A stretch of DNA of 64,000 nucleotides from Bacillota bacterium (GCA_023460035.1 JAEWRN010000005.1:55590-119589); one strand, 5' to 3'. Counted from the first letter of the stretch, positions 43,836 through 53,663 are shown. Notes: generated by a model not told the origin, from the sequence alone. Numbers and translations: made by a program.

Positions 43836-44621
43836 CTAGCTTTTGCTGCGGTACTCGTTCGCGCTCATGCCGGTGAGCTTTTTAAAGGTGCGCGAAAAAT
43901 GGGTGGCGTCGGTAAAGCCGGCCTGCTCGCCCACCTGCCATATTTTCAGCGACGGGTCGCTAAGCAGCTCTTTGGCCTTTTCTACCCGCACCCCGTTCAA
44001 TAAATCGAAAAAACTTTGCTGCGTGTACCGGCTAATCAGTTTAGACAGGTGCCACTGGCTGACGTAAACGGCGTCTGCCACATCGGCCAGCGTCAGCCGC
44101 TCGGCATAATGGGTGCGGATATAATCCAGCGCGTTTTTAACAATAAAATTCTGCGCTTTTTCGGTGCCGGTCTGCGCCGCGGCAAGGCCCACGTCGCCAC
44201 AAAAAGCTCCTTGCAGCACGGGCGGCGTTGTTTGCGCCTGCTGCAGTTCGTGCAGGTTTTCGGCCATTTTGGCCAGTGCTTCCTCCAGCAGCTGGAAACG
44301 GCTGGGCTTCAGCACATAGCTGACGACCCCCAGCTCAATGGCGCGCTGGGCATAGTCGAAATTGGGGTAACCGCTTAAAATGGTCACCTGCATCTGCGCA
44401 AACTCACTGCGCACGGCAGCCAGCACCGCCAGCCCGTCCTGCCCCGGCATGCAAATATCGGTAAACAAAATGTCCGGCTTTTTTTCGCGCAATAATTTCA
44501 GCGCTTCGCCGCCGCTGGTGGCGGTGGCCACCACTTCGCAGCCATATTTTTGCCACGGCATGGCCCGCACCAGCCCGCTGACGATTACTTCTTCATCGTC
44601 CACCACCATGACCCGGTACAT
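43836..44621 (-). CDS. Response regulator with AraC-type output domain (YesN-like)
   Basis: A 261-residue two-component regulator. The receiver domain starts MYRVMVVDDEE and carries the phosphoacceptor Asp55 in LFTDICMPGQDG. The C-terminal 100 residues form two AraC helix-turn-helix motifs (LTLADVADAVYVSQWHLSKL and IWQVGEQAGFTDATHFSRTF). It is the partner of the YesM-type kinase encoded four genes upstream and should activate the sugar operon. ATG at 44621 follows GGGGG by eight bases; an in-frame ATG at 44675 is less likely. It is the last gene of the operon. Confidence 0.92.
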   Translation of the reverse strand: MYRVMVVDDEEVIVSGLVRAMPWQKYGCEVVATATSGGEALKLLREKKPDILFTDICMPGQDGLAVLAAVRSEFAQMQVTILSGYPNFDYAQRAIELGVVSYVLKPSRFQLLEEALAKMAENLHELQQAQTTPPVLQGAFCGDVGLAAAQTGTEKAQNFIVKNALDYIRTHYAERLTLADVADAVYVSQWHLSKLISRYTQQSFFDLLNGVRVEKAKELLSDPSLKIWQVGEQAGFTDATHFSRTFKKLTGMSANEYRSKS

Positions 44622-44688
44622 TGCAGCCACCCCCATTTTGCTTTGTTTTATTATAGCACGCACGCCCCCGCGCATTCAAACCGGCGCA

Positions 44689-45549
44689 TCAACCTTTCAA
44701 CGCGCCCACCGTCATGCCCTTAATGATGTTTTTTTGCAGCAGAATGTACACCAGCAGCACCGGCACGACCACCAGCACCACCGCCGCGACCATCAGTCCA
44801 TAGTTGACACCGGCCTGGCTTGAAATTTCGGCCAGCAACCGGGTGATGCTGTAGGTGCGCTTGTTGCGCAAAAAGAACATCTGGGTAAACAGGTCGTTAT
44901 AGCTCCACAAAAAGGTGAATATCGCGACGGTGGCAAAGCTGGGCCTGCCCAGCGGCCACACGATGCGAAAAAAGATTTGAAAGACGTTATACCCCTCAAG
45001 GTAGGCCGCCTCTTCCATCTCTACCGGGATGCTGCGGATATACCCGGTAAGCACCACGATGGCAAACGACAGGTTGCCCGCGATTTGCGGCAGGCTGACA
45101 CACAAAAGCGAATAGAACACGCTTTCAAACCGCACAAGCCCCCACGAATACAGCATGCGAAACACCGGGATAATGGTGGAAAACACCGGGAACATCATGC
45201 TGGCGATAATCAGCCCCTGCAAGGCACGCCGGCCGCGAAACCGGTAGCGCGCCATGGCGTAGGCGGCAAACCCCGCCAGCAGCACCACCACTGCCGTCAC
45301 CGTGATACTGATGATGAGGCTGTTGCGGTAAGCGCCCAGAATATCGACCCGCTCGAACGCCGTGCGGTAATTGTCCAGCGTAAACATCTCACCCAGCGGC
45401 AGTGCAAACGTGTCGCTGCGGATATACCGTTTTTCTTTGAACGAGTTGACAATGACCCAGAAAAACGGGTAGATGGTGGACAGTGCCCAAGCCGAGAGCA
45501 CGAGATAGATGAGCCCTTGTGAAACACTGAGCTTTCTTTTTTTTACCAT
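44689..45549 (-). CDS. Sugar ABC transporter permease (MalG type)
   Basis: A 286-residue permease. It has LSAWALSTIYPFFWVIVNSFK at the N-terminus, the EAA loop (MEEAAYLEGYNVFQIFFRI) and a C-terminal QKNIIKGMTVGALKG. ATG at 45549 has GGGGG seven bases upstream; it starts 15 bases after the stop of the preceding permease. It forms the channel together with that permease. Confidence 0.92.
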   Translation of the reverse strand: MVKKRKLSVSQGLIYLVLSAWALSTIYPFFWVIVNSFKEKRYIRSDTFALPLGEMFTLDNYRTAFERVDILGAYRNSLIISITVTAVVVLLAGFAAYAMARYRFRGRRALQGLIIASMMFPVFSTIIPVFRMLYSWGLVRFESVFYSLLCVSLPQIAGNLSFAIVVLTGYIRSIPVEMEEAAYLEGYNVFQIFFRIVWPLGRPSFATVAIFTFLWSYNDLFTQMFFLRNKRTYSITRLLAEISSQAGVNYGLMVAAVVLVVVPVLLVYILLQKNIIKGMTVGALKG

Positions 45550-45563
45550 ATCTGTGCCCCCTT

Positions 45564-46457
45564 TCAATACTCTTTTTCTTTAAAAATGGCGTTGGCCAGC
45601 TGGCTGATCGCGACCCCCAGCACCACCAGCACAATGGCAATGGCCGAGCCGTAATCCACATCGCCCACATTAAAGGTCTGCTGGTACATGTAGGTGCCAA
45701 GCAGCCAGCTGCGGTCCATCGGCATGCCCTGGCCCATCATCACCCACGGCAAATCAAACACCTTCAGCGCACCGGTGATGGCGAGTGTGAGGCAGATGCA
45801 CAGTGTGTTGTGCAGCAGCGGCAGCGTAATGCGGGTGACGCGCTGCAAGCCGGAAGCCCCGTCGATGGCCGCTGCCTCGTACAGCTCGGGGCTGATGTTG
45901 TTGAGCCCGGTCACCAGAATGACAAAGTAAAAGCCGACATACTGCCACATCACCGGCAGCAGCATGGTGAACATGTAATACTTTTCGCTCTTCCAGTCAA
46001 TGGCCTCTTTCACCCACCCAAGGCCCATCAGCAGCTGGTTTAACATGCCGCCGTTGTACAAAAAAATCAGGTTAAACAAAAGGCCCAGCGCGGTGGCGCT
46101 GATGACGATGGGGAAAAAGTACACGGTGCGAAAAAACCCGGCGCCCCGGCGGATATTATCTACCAGCAGCGCCAGCACCAGCGCAATGCCCACCTGAAAC
46201 ACAATGGTAAACAGCATCAGCAACATGGTGTTGCCGAACGCGGTGCGCAGCTTTTCGTCGGTAAACAACTGCACAAAGTTTTTGTACCACGGGGTATTGA
46301 TGCCCTCGCTGGCCGTGCCAAGCCCGCTGATTTTTGACACACTGTTGACGATGTTGCGCACAAAGGGGTAATAGAGGAACACCGCCATGAACGCGAAGGC
46401 GGGAATGAGAAATACCGCCAGCGGTGCCTTTCGTTTATAAATGGTGGAATTGTTCAT
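45564..46457 (-). CDS. Sugar ABC transporter permease (MalF type)
   Basis: A 297-residue permease with six helices and the EAA loop (LYEAAAIDGASGLQRVTRI). ATG at 46457 has AGAGG seven bases upstream. It follows the hairpin at 46500-46541 that separates it from the binding-protein gene. No ATPase subunit is encoded in the operon. Confidence 0.92.
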   Translation of the reverse strand: MNNSTIYKRKAPLAVFLIPAFAFMAVFLYYPFVRNIVNSVSKISGLGTASEGINTPWYKNFVQLFTDEKLRTAFGNTMLLMLFTIVFQVGIALVLALLVDNIRRGAGFFRTVYFFPIVISATALGLLFNLIFLYNGGMLNQLLMGLGWVKEAIDWKSEKYYMFTMLLPVMWQYVGFYFVILVTGLNNISPELYEAAAIDGASGLQRVTRITLPLLHNTLCICLTLAITGALKVFDLPWVMMGQGMPMDRSWLLGTYMYQQTFNVGDVDYGSAIAIVLVVLGVAISQLANAIFKEKEY

Positions 46458-46499
46458 TGCGGGACCTCTTTTCAAAATCAGTCTGCCCCGGGAAGCCTA

Positions 46500-46541
46500 A
46501 AAAGCAGCCGGCAGAGCCGGGTTTTGCTGGCTCTGCCGGCT
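46500..46541 (-). terminator. Intra-operon terminator-like hairpin after the binding protein gene
   Basis: AGCCGGCAGAGCC (46506-46518) pairs perfectly with GGCTCTGCCGGCT (46529-46541). On the minus strand the stem is followed by GCTTTTT. It lies between the binding-protein stop and the first permease, the same place as the hairpin at 23486-23516 in the other sugar operon. Confidence 0.8.
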
Positions 46542-46573
46542 GTTTTTTGACAATCAGGGAGGATTGCCGGGGG

Positions 46574-47881
46574 TTACTCTACCGCAAGGCAGGCATCAAT
46601 GGCCTGCTCTGCCGTGGTTTTGCCGGTGACGATGTTTTTCACGTCGGCAAACAGCGCGGCGCGGGCTTCACTGGTCAGGCCGTCCTCGGTGGCGGCGGCA
46701 ATGCCGGTGGCACCCTTTGTCATCGCCAGTGCGGCCGTTACCAGCGCGTCGGCGTCGGTGGGGGCAGTGGTGCCGTTTTTCAGCGCGGTGACCGCGGTGG
46801 CGCCAAAGGTCGAAACCACTTCGTCGCTGGTCATCATTTCAACAAACTTTACTGCGGCTTCGCGCTTTTCGGGGTCATCCCACGCTTTGCGGGTGATGAA
46901 ATAGCCCATTGACAGGCCGCCCACAAGGTCGGTGGATTTGCGCTCGCCCTGGCCGGGCACATAGGTCACGGTGAAGTCGTTGATGTCCATTGCGTTTTCC
47001 TGGAAATAGCCGATTTTCCACGAGCCGTCGATTGCAAAGGCCGCTTTGTTGTCGGTCATCAGCTGGAAGGTGTCGGCGTCCCCTGCCGTCAGGGTGTTGA
47101 CGGGGAAATAACCCGCGTCATACAGCGCCTTCATGTCGTTGAGGCCCTGGGCCCATTTGGCACCCACTGCGTCGGTGGAAGCGGCGGGCAATTCGGTGTG
47201 GTTTGCGGTGTTGCCGTGGTTGTACACCGTGTACTCAAACCAGTAGTGCGGCACCTCTTGCAGGCTGCAGGCAATGGGGGTGTAGCCCTTTGCTTTGATG
47301 GTTTCGCACATGGCCAAAAATTCTTCCCACGTGGTGTCGGCGGTCGGGGCTTGCAGGCCACAGTCTGCCAGCACCTTTTCGTTGCAGTACAGCGCTTCCC
47401 AGTAGCCGTTTACCGGCACGGCGTATTTTTTGCCGTCCGCCGGGGAAGGTGCAATCATGTCGTCTTTCATGTTTGCCGCATAATCGGGGTACTCGGCGCG
47501 GATTTCGTCAATCGAAACAACCTTGCCGCTCTCGACGAATTTGTTCGAATCCACCCCGTTAAAGTAGAACAGCACGTCGGGCTCACTGCCGGTCTCAAAG
47601 TCGGTGTTGACCTTGGCTTTCCACTCTTCGTTCGATGTTTCAGAGGCGTCCAGCACGGTGTTGCCGGTGGCCTGCTCGTATGCTTTATAGGCCGCTTCGT
47701 AGTTTGCGCGGTTGCCGTCGTCACCGCCGTAGCTGGTGACAACATTCAGGGTGACCGGTTTTGCCTGTGACGCAGCAGAAGCCGATGCCGCGCTGCTTGC
47801 CGCAGAGGAACTGCCGCCGCAGGCCGCCAGCATGGAACCGCACATGGCCACAGCCATTACAAGTGCAAGTGTTTTTTTCAT
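46574..47881 (-). CDS. Sugar ABC transporter substrate-binding lipoprotein
   Basis: A 435-residue lipoprotein. The signal peptide (MKKTLALVMAVAMCGSMLAAC) ends in a lipobox LAAC with Cys21, followed by a Ser/Ala-rich spacer and the mature extracellular binding fold (NVVTSYGGDDGNRANYEAAY, EPDVLFYFNGVDSNKFVESG, NKAAFAIDGSWKIGYF). It should bind the beta-linked oligosaccharide that the GH94 enzyme cleaves. ATG at 47881 has AAGGAG nine bases upstream. The intergenic stretch to the kinase gene holds a GC hairpin. Confidence 0.9.
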   Translation of the reverse strand: MKKTLALVMAVAMCGSMLAACGGSSSAASSAASASAASQAKPVTLNVVTSYGGDDGNRANYEAAYKAYEQATGNTVLDASETSNEEWKAKVNTDFETGSEPDVLFYFNGVDSNKFVESGKVVSIDEIRAEYPDYAANMKDDMIAPSPADGKKYAVPVNGYWEALYCNEKVLADCGLQAPTADTTWEEFLAMCETIKAKGYTPIACSLQEVPHYWFEYTVYNHGNTANHTELPAASTDAVGAKWAQGLNDMKALYDAGYFPVNTLTAGDADTFQLMTDNKAAFAIDGSWKIGYFQENAMDINDFTVTYVPGQGERKSTDLVGGLSMGYFITRKAWDDPEKREAAVKFVEMMTSDEVVSTFGATAVTALKNGTTAPTDADALVTAALAMTKGATGIAAATEDGLTSEARAALFADVKNIVTGKTTAEQAIDACLAVE

Positions 47882-47911
47882 GGTATGATTCTCCTTCTCG
47901 TAGATAATACG

Positions 47912-47930
47912 GCGGGCATCGGTTGCCCGC
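47912..47930. other. Small GC hairpin in the binding-protein leader
   Basis: GCGGGCA (47912-47918), loop TCGGT, TGCCCGC (47924-47930). No T run follows, so it is not a terminator; it may stabilise the 5' end of the binding-protein message. Confidence 0.4.
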
Positions 47931-47968
47931 ACCTTATGGCTTTATGATACTGCGGCGCGCGCAAAAGC

Positions 47969-49768
47969 TTAATGATTGAGGTTGGTTTTTATTGTATATT
48001 CTTGCCCGCCTTGGTCAAGGTCAATTTTTATGCTGCAAAGAGTGTTGCCTTTTTTAGTGATAGTGACGAATAAACCGCTCTCTTCGCCATACAAGATGCG
48101 CAGCCGCTGGTGCACGTTGCGAATGCCAAGGCTCACGCTGCGTTCCCCCTCCTGCGCGGGGGCATCACTCAACAGCGCCCGTATTCTGGCAAGGTCGTCC
48201 TGTGTCATCGTGCCGTCGTTTTCCACCTCCAGCAATAGCCAGTGCCCCTGGCGGCGGGCACGCAGCGTAATGGTGCCTTGCTGGGTGGGGTTGATGCCGT
48301 GCTCCACCGCGTTTTCCATAATGGGCTGCAACACCAGCCGCGGTACCATTACGTCCAGCAGCTCGGGGTCGATTTGCTTTTGCACCGTCAGCCGTTTGCC
48401 CAGCCGCTCGCCGATGATATACAAATACGCGTCGGCATACATCAGCTCTTCCGACAGATGCACCAGCGGCCGGTGGCGGCGGTCCATCGCGGCTTCCAGC
48501 ATCGTAGAAAGGCTTTCCAGCATGCGGCAAACCTTCAGGTTGCCGTTCATGCGGGCCTCCCAGTTGATGATTTCCAGCGTGTTATTGAGAAAATGCGGGT
48601 TGATTTGGCTTTGCAGCGCCATAATGCGGGCGTCGCGCAGCGCAAGCTCCTCTTTATAAATATGTTCAAACTGGTTGAGCAGGGTGTTGCTCATCGAGTT
48701 AAAGCTGTCGCCCAGTGTGCCCATTTCGCTGCTGGTTAGGGCCGTCTGCTCGACCTGCACGCCAAAGCTGCCAAGCTCTATCTGCCCTGCCGCGGCAATC
48801 AGCGCGTCAACCGGGCGGGTGACCTTGCGGGCAAAAAAGCGCAATACAAAGCCCATCATGGGCAATAGCAGCACAAAAATGGCGGCCAGCGCCAAAAGTG
48901 CCACCCCCTGCTGGCTGCGCAGGCCCACCGGCTGCACAAATGCCGCCCATTGCAGCTGGTACGATGCCCGTGCCGCCTGTGCGCCGACCACAAACCCGTC
49001 TGCCTGCCGCGCGGTTTTTACCCCGCTTACGCTGCCGGTAGGCGGGGTGAGGTCAGGGCCGCCCTGTACCAGCGGCACCGGGGTACCGCCCAACCACAGT
49101 GTGGAGGTGCCCGCGCCCGGCAGGTCGGCCATTTCACGGAACAACAGCCGGCTGTTCAGCTCCATTGCCAATACCGCATAGGGCTGGTAAGCGCTGTCTA
49201 CTAAATTGCGCACCAGATATACATGTCCCTGTTCTACCACAAACGCGGTGGAGGTACCCAGCGTGGCGCTGCGGGCCAGCAAACTGGCCTCCAGCGTTTC
49301 GCGGTAGCTGCGCACCCCCTGCATAGTGCCGCCCGCCGTGACATTGGTGGTGTAAAACGACAGCGTGGGGTCTTGCAAAAAGGTGACCATCACGTTTAAA
49401 AATTTTTCGTCGTACTTATATTGCTGGTACAAAAACAGGTTCACGTTTTCGTACAGTTCCACCGCTTCGCCGGTTTGCTGGTAGCTTTGCCACGCATCGC
49501 GAATGGTGGGGATATAGCTTGCCTTGCGGCTGGACGCCATGGCGGCGTCCATGCGGGTCGTCACCAGCTCGGCCGCGGTTTCGGCGCTCATCTGCAAATT
49601 TTTTTGGGCCTGCGTGGCAAGGCTGTTGAAGATATATACGCCTGCCCCCGCGACGATCAGCAGTACCGGCAAGATCCAGCAAAACAGCACCATGCCGATC
49701 ATGCTCCATTTCAGGCTGTAGCGGCGCGGCCCGCCCTGCCCTGTCTTGGGTGCTTTTTGCTGCTTCAT
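47969..49768 (-). CDS. YesM-type sensor histidine kinase
   Basis: A 599-residue membrane kinase. Helix 1 spans about 23-48 and helix 2 about 288-311, enclosing an extracellular sensor domain of some 240 residues. A HAMP linker follows (TRPVDALIAAAGQIELGSFG), then the His_kinase domain with the phosphorylated His392 (LQSQINPHFLNNTLEIINWE) and an ATP-binding N-box (PIMENAVEHGINP, 482-494). It senses a sugar or the loaded binding protein outside the cell and phosphorylates the AraC-type regulator. ATG at 49768 has AAAGGGG seven bases upstream; a longer in-frame reading of 49 residues lacks a site. Confidence 0.92.
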   Translation of the reverse strand: MKQQKAPKTGQGGPRRYSLKWSMIGMVLFCWILPVLLIVAGAGVYIFNSLATQAQKNLQMSAETAAELVTTRMDAAMASSRKASYIPTIRDAWQSYQQTGEAVELYENVNLFLYQQYKYDEKFLNVMVTFLQDPTLSFYTTNVTAGGTMQGVRSYRETLEASLLARSATLGTSTAFVVEQGHVYLVRNLVDSAYQPYAVLAMELNSRLLFREMADLPGAGTSTLWLGGTPVPLVQGGPDLTPPTGSVSGVKTARQADGFVVGAQAARASYQLQWAAFVQPVGLRSQQGVALLALAAIFVLLLPMMGFVLRFFARKVTRPVDALIAAAGQIELGSFGVQVEQTALTSSEMGTLGDSFNSMSNTLLNQFEHIYKEELALRDARIMALQSQINPHFLNNTLEIINWEARMNGNLKVCRMLESLSTMLEAAMDRRHRPLVHLSEELMYADAYLYIIGERLGKRLTVQKQIDPELLDVMVPRLVLQPIMENAVEHGINPTQQGTITLRARRQGHWLLLEVENDGTMTQDDLARIRALLSDAPAQEGERSVSLGIRNVHQRLRILYGEESGLFVTITKKGNTLCSIKIDLDQGGQEYTIKTNLNH

Positions 49769-49845
49769 TGCGCTGCCCCTTTCTGCTGTCGTGTTTTGTT
49801 TTATTATAACAAAAAAAGGCGGGGCACTGCCCGCCCCACCCCAAA

Positions 49846-51261
49846 TCAAACTGCCAAAAATTGTTGCAGTGTTTTGGCTGTTTTTTTTGCCAGCGCCATG
49901 CTGTTCATCTCGCAAAAAATGCGCAGCAACGGCTCGGTGCCGGAAAACCGGGCAATTACCCAGCCGCCGTTTTTAAAATACACCTTACAGCCGTCGATAT
50001 AGCTGACATGGTCGATTTCCAGCTCAAACGGGGGCAGCAATTTGTCCTCCATCAGCAATTGATAAATGGCGTCCTTTTTCTCTGCGCTGAATTTAAAATC
50101 ACTCTCGTACATTTCAAACACGCCGTACTGCGCCTCAATTTCAGCCCAAAGGGCGGACAGGCTGTGCCCGGTGACGGCAATCATCTCAATCAGCAACGCC
50201 GCGGCATAAATGCCGTCTTTGCCCTGGATATGCCCGCGCACCGTCAGCCCGCCGCTGCTTTCGCCCCCAATAATGGCGCCGGTGGCCGCCATTTTGCCCG
50301 ACACATATTTAAAGCCCACCGGCACCTCGTAACAGGTTTCGCCAAAGCTTTCGGCAATGCGGTCCAGCAGGTGGGTGGTGGCAATGTTGCGCACCGCCGC
50401 CCCGTGCCAGCCCTTGTATTTGACAAGGTAGTAATACAGCAGCACCAGTATTTTGTTGGGGTGTAAAAATTCGGCGCGGTCATCCACAACGCCCAGCCGG
50501 TCGGCATCGCCGTCGGTGGCAATGCCAATGTCGCAATGGTTTTCCTCCACATAGGTCATCAGGCTTGCCAGCGTTTTCTGGTTGGGGGCGGGCAGCCGGC
50601 CGCCAAACAGCGTGTCGTGCCGCTCGTGGATGACACTGACATCACACCGCGCGGTAAGCAGCACCGTTTGCAGCGCCGTTTTACTGACGCCGTACATCGG
50701 GTCCAGCGCAACACGCAGGCCGCGGCGGCGAATGGCCTTGACGTCCACCGCGCTTAAAATACTGTCGATATAGCGGTTCATCGGGTCAATATACTCTGCC
50801 ATGCCGCTGTGCAGTGCCTCGGCAAACGGCACGGTGGGCGGGGTTTCGCCGCTAAGCGCCGCAAGATACTGCTCTAAGCTCTGGGTGACCGTTTCGTCCG
50901 CGTCGCGCCCGCCCGCCGTAAACACCTTGACCCCGTTGTACAGCGCCGGGTTGTGGCTGGCGGTGACCGCCAGCCCATAGGCGCAGCCCTGCTCTTTCAG
51001 GGTAAACATGATCAGCGGCGTTGGGCTTTGGCGGTGGATGATGCTGCAATGCACCCGCTCGGCCGCAAACACCTCAGCCACCCAGCCCGCGGCTTCCTCG
51101 CTTAAAAAGCGGCGGTCATAGCCGATGACAAAGCCCTGGTCCACAACGCCTTCGTCCTTCATTTTTTTGCAAAGGGCCCACGCCAAAAGCTGCACATTGG
51201 CGCGGGTAAACCCGTCGCCAATCACCGCGCGCCAGCCGCCGGTACCAAACTGAATACTCAT
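49846..51261 (-). CDS. Phosphoglucomutase/phosphomannomutase (alpha-D-phosphohexomutase)
   Basis: A 471-residue phosphohexomutase: FGTGGWRAVIG at the N-terminus, TASHNP (100-105) with phosphorylated Ser102, the metal-binding DGDADR (250-255), GGESSGG for sugar discrimination and RFSGTEP in the phosphate-binding C-terminal domain. It converts alpha-glucose 1-phosphate, the product of the GH94 phosphorylase, to glucose 6-phosphate. ATG at 51261 overlaps the upstream stop (ATGA), so it is translationally coupled to the phosphorylase. Confidence 0.93.
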   Translation of the reverse strand: MSIQFGTGGWRAVIGDGFTRANVQLLAWALCKKMKDEGVVDQGFVIGYDRRFLSEEAAGWVAEVFAAERVHCSIIHRQSPTPLIMFTLKEQGCAYGLAVTASHNPALYNGVKVFTAGGRDADETVTQSLEQYLAALSGETPPTVPFAEALHSGMAEYIDPMNRYIDSILSAVDVKAIRRRGLRVALDPMYGVSKTALQTVLLTARCDVSVIHERHDTLFGGRLPAPNQKTLASLMTYVEENHCDIGIATDGDADRLGVVDDRAEFLHPNKILVLLYYYLVKYKGWHGAAVRNIATTHLLDRIAESFGETCYEVPVGFKYVSGKMAATGAIIGGESSGGLTVRGHIQGKDGIYAAALLIEMIAVTGHSLSALWAEIEAQYGVFEMYESDFKFSAEKKDAIYQLLMEDKLLPPFELEIDHVSYIDGCKVYFKNGGWVIARFSGTEPLLRIFCEMNSMALAKKTAKTLQQFLAV

Positions 51262-53663
51262 GCCTGCCGCCCCCCTTTGCCCAGCACAACGCGCACCTGC
51301 GCGCTTTCGCCTGCCGCAAGGCAGGGGATGCGCTGTACCTGTGTGCCGTTGACCCAAAGCTCCGCGACCCCTTTGCAGACGTGCTGCGGGTTTTCGACCC
51401 GAATATGGTACACCGCGCCGCGGTAACGGCGCACGGCGGTAAACCCGCCCCACGCGGCCGGGATGCAGGGGTCGATTTGCAGCCCGTCAAAGCCGGGGCG
51501 AATGCCCAGCATATACCGGGTGGCCGCCACATAGCTCCACCCGCCGGAGCCTGTCATAAACGGGTGATGCGCTTCGCCAAACTCCACATGGTCGGGCCCG
51601 GTGACAAACTGGCAGTACGAATAGGGCTCGCACCTGCGCACCTCAATGCGGTCGTTCTGCTTTGCCGGGCACAGCGCGTCGTACAGCCGCATCGCGCGGT
51701 CACCCCGCCCCAGCACACATTCCGCCGCCCATGCCCAGGGGTTGGGGTGGCTGAAAATCGAGCTGTTCTCTTTCAGCCCGGGGTATACCCGGGTGACAAA
51801 GCCAATTTCATCGTCCGGCGTTTTGTACGCCGGGGCGTTGAGCCGCAGGCCATACGGCGTATACAGGTATTCGTAAACGGCGTCCATCGCCTTTTGCCCG
51901 CGCTGCGGCCCCGCCGCGCCCGAAAGCACTGCCCACGCGTTGCTTTCAAGGTGCACCTTACCCTCGGTGTCCGCGTGGGTGCCAATGGCGCGCCCGCTTT
52001 TTGTAAAACCGCGCAGGTACCATTCGCCGTCCCACAATTGTTCTTCGCAGCGCTGTGCCACGGCGGCGCGCAGTGCTTCGTATTTGTCGGCATCGGCCTG
52101 CCGGCCAAGGTGGCGGGCAAGCCCCACAAAGCTGCCAAGCGCCCACACGTGCAAAAAGCTCACCATTGCGCTTTCGCCGCCGCCAAGGTTTAAGCAGTCG
52201 TTCCAGTCCGCCCGCAGGCCCTTACAAATGCCGTGCGCGCCCACCATGCGGGCCGAAAAGTCTAAAATGCGCAGCAGGTGCTCGTACACCGTGCCCTCGC
52301 CGCCGTCGGCATAGCCCACCGTTAAATCAAGCAGCGCGTCGTCGCCGGTTTCTTTGACATAGTCGGCCACCGTGGCCACCAGCCACAGCGCGTCGTCGCT
52401 ACAGGCGTCTTTCAGCCCGTGCACCCGCTGCTCGGCGCCCGGCATCGGGATGAGCGTGGGGCTTTTAAAGCTTTGCTTTTTTTGCTCTTCAAACCATTCC
52501 GGGCTAAACAGGTGCAGCCCATACCCCTCACTGACGAGGCCTTGCATCAACTGCAAAATGCGCTCGCGGCATTTTGCGGGGTTTGAGTGCAGCACCGTCA
52601 TTGCGTCCTGCGCGGTGTCGCGGTAGCCAAGGCCGGTGCGCCCGCCTACCTCAATAAAGCTGGCAAACCGGCTGAACATCACGTTGATCTCGCTTTGGTA
52701 CAGCGTCCAGGTGTTCAGCATCGTGTTCATCGCTTCGTTGGGGGTACACACCGTCAAGGCGTCGCATTTTGCCTGCCAGTACAGCCGCAGCTCGGCCAGC
52801 GCCGCATCGCGCGCGGCGGGGGCCGCATATTTTTCGCGCACGCGCAGCCCTTCGCTGCGGCGGCCCTCCCCCAGCAAAAACGCACCGCGCCACACTTCGC
52901 CCGCGGCAAGCTGTAACCGGTGGTGCAGCCCGCAGCACTGGTTTCCGCCCAGCGCCGTGCTGCCGTTCAGCACGCCCTTTTCGACCCCGATGGGGTTTGT
53001 CTCGGTGCGATAGGGGCCGATAAACTGCTCGCGCACCGCGTCAAAGCTGTCCGGCTGAAAGGTGGCGGTAAAGTACTGGTAGCCGTCCTCTTCATAGTAT
53101 AAATCCTGTTCGATCACGCCATCGGCGTAGCTGCTGCCCGCGGCGTACAGGCTCATCTGGAAATTGCGGTTGTCCATGTCGATGTGGTGAAACGACAGCT
53201 CGGCATAGCTGAACACGCTGATATGCCGCGCGCGGCCCGAGCGGTTTTCAAGCCGCAGGTCCCAAATTTCCACTTCTTCGCCGCGCGGGATCAACAGCGT
53301 TTGCACCGCGGCAATGCCGCTGTACTCGCATTCGTATGCCGTATAGCTAAGCCCGTGGCGGCAGGTGTAGTGTGCCTGCGCCAGCGGCTTGCCCACCGGC
53401 TGCCAGCTGACGCTCCAGTAATCGCCGGTGTCGTCGTCGCGCAGGTAGATATACTGCCCCGGGCGGTCCATCGGCACACTGTTTGCCCGAAACCGCGTGA
53501 TGCGGTGGTATTCGGCGCTGCCGCAAAACACATACCCGCCCGCGGTGTGGTTGACGACCGCGCACATTTTTTCGGTGCCAAGGTAATTTGTCCAGCTGGT
53601 GGGCAAATCGACCCGGTCAATGACGTACTCCCGGTGTTCATTGTCAAAATGACCGTATTGCAT
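51258..53663 (-). CDS. GH94-family phosphorylase (cellobiose phosphorylase-like)
   Basis: About 801 residues, the usual length of cellobiose phosphorylase. It begins MQYGHFDNEHREYVI, very close to that family, with TNYLGTEKMCAVVNHTAGGY (25-44) and the ADWNDCLN segment (485-492) holding the general-acid Asp. It splits a beta-linked glucobiose with phosphate to alpha-glucose 1-phosphate and glucose. Other GH94 specificities (cellodextrin, laminaribiose, chitobiose) cannot be excluded. AGGAG lies 11 bases before ATG at 53663; TTG at 53672 is an alternative start. First gene of the operon with phosphohexomutase, sensor, transporter and regulator. Confidence 0.88.
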   Translation of the reverse strand: MQYGHFDNEHREYVIDRVDLPTSWTNYLGTEKMCAVVNHTAGGYVFCGSAEYHRITRFRANSVPMDRPGQYIYLRDDDTGDYWSVSWQPVGKPLAQAHYTCRHGLSYTAYECEYSGIAAVQTLLIPRGEEVEIWDLRLENRSGRARHISVFSYAELSFHHIDMDNRNFQMSLYAAGSSYADGVIEQDLYYEEDGYQYFTATFQPDSFDAVREQFIGPYRTETNPIGVEKGVLNGSTALGGNQCCGLHHRLQLAAGEVWRGAFLLGEGRRSEGLRVREKYAAPAARDAALAELRLYWQAKCDALTVCTPNEAMNTMLNTWTLYQSEINVMFSRFASFIEVGGRTGLGYRDTAQDAMTVLHSNPAKCRERILQLMQGLVSEGYGLHLFSPEWFEEQKKQSFKSPTLIPMPGAEQRVHGLKDACSDDALWLVATVADYVKETGDDALLDLTVGYADGGEGTVYEHLLRILDFSARMVGAHGICKGLRADWNDCLNLGGGESAMVSFLHVWALGSFVGLARHLGRQADADKYEALRAAVAQRCEEQLWDGEWYLRGFTKSGRAIGTHADTEGKVHLESNAWAVLSGAAGPQRGQKAMDAVYEYLYTPYGLRLNAPAYKTPDDEIGFVTRVYPGLKENSSIFSHPNPWAWAAECVLGRGDRAMRLYDALCPAKQNDRIEVRRCEPYSYCQFVTGPDHVEFGEAHHPFMTGSGGWSYVAATRYMLGIRPGFDGLQIDPCIPAAWGGFTAVRRYRGAVYHIRVENPQHVCKGVAELWVNGTQVQRIPCLAAGESAQVRVVLGKGGRQA

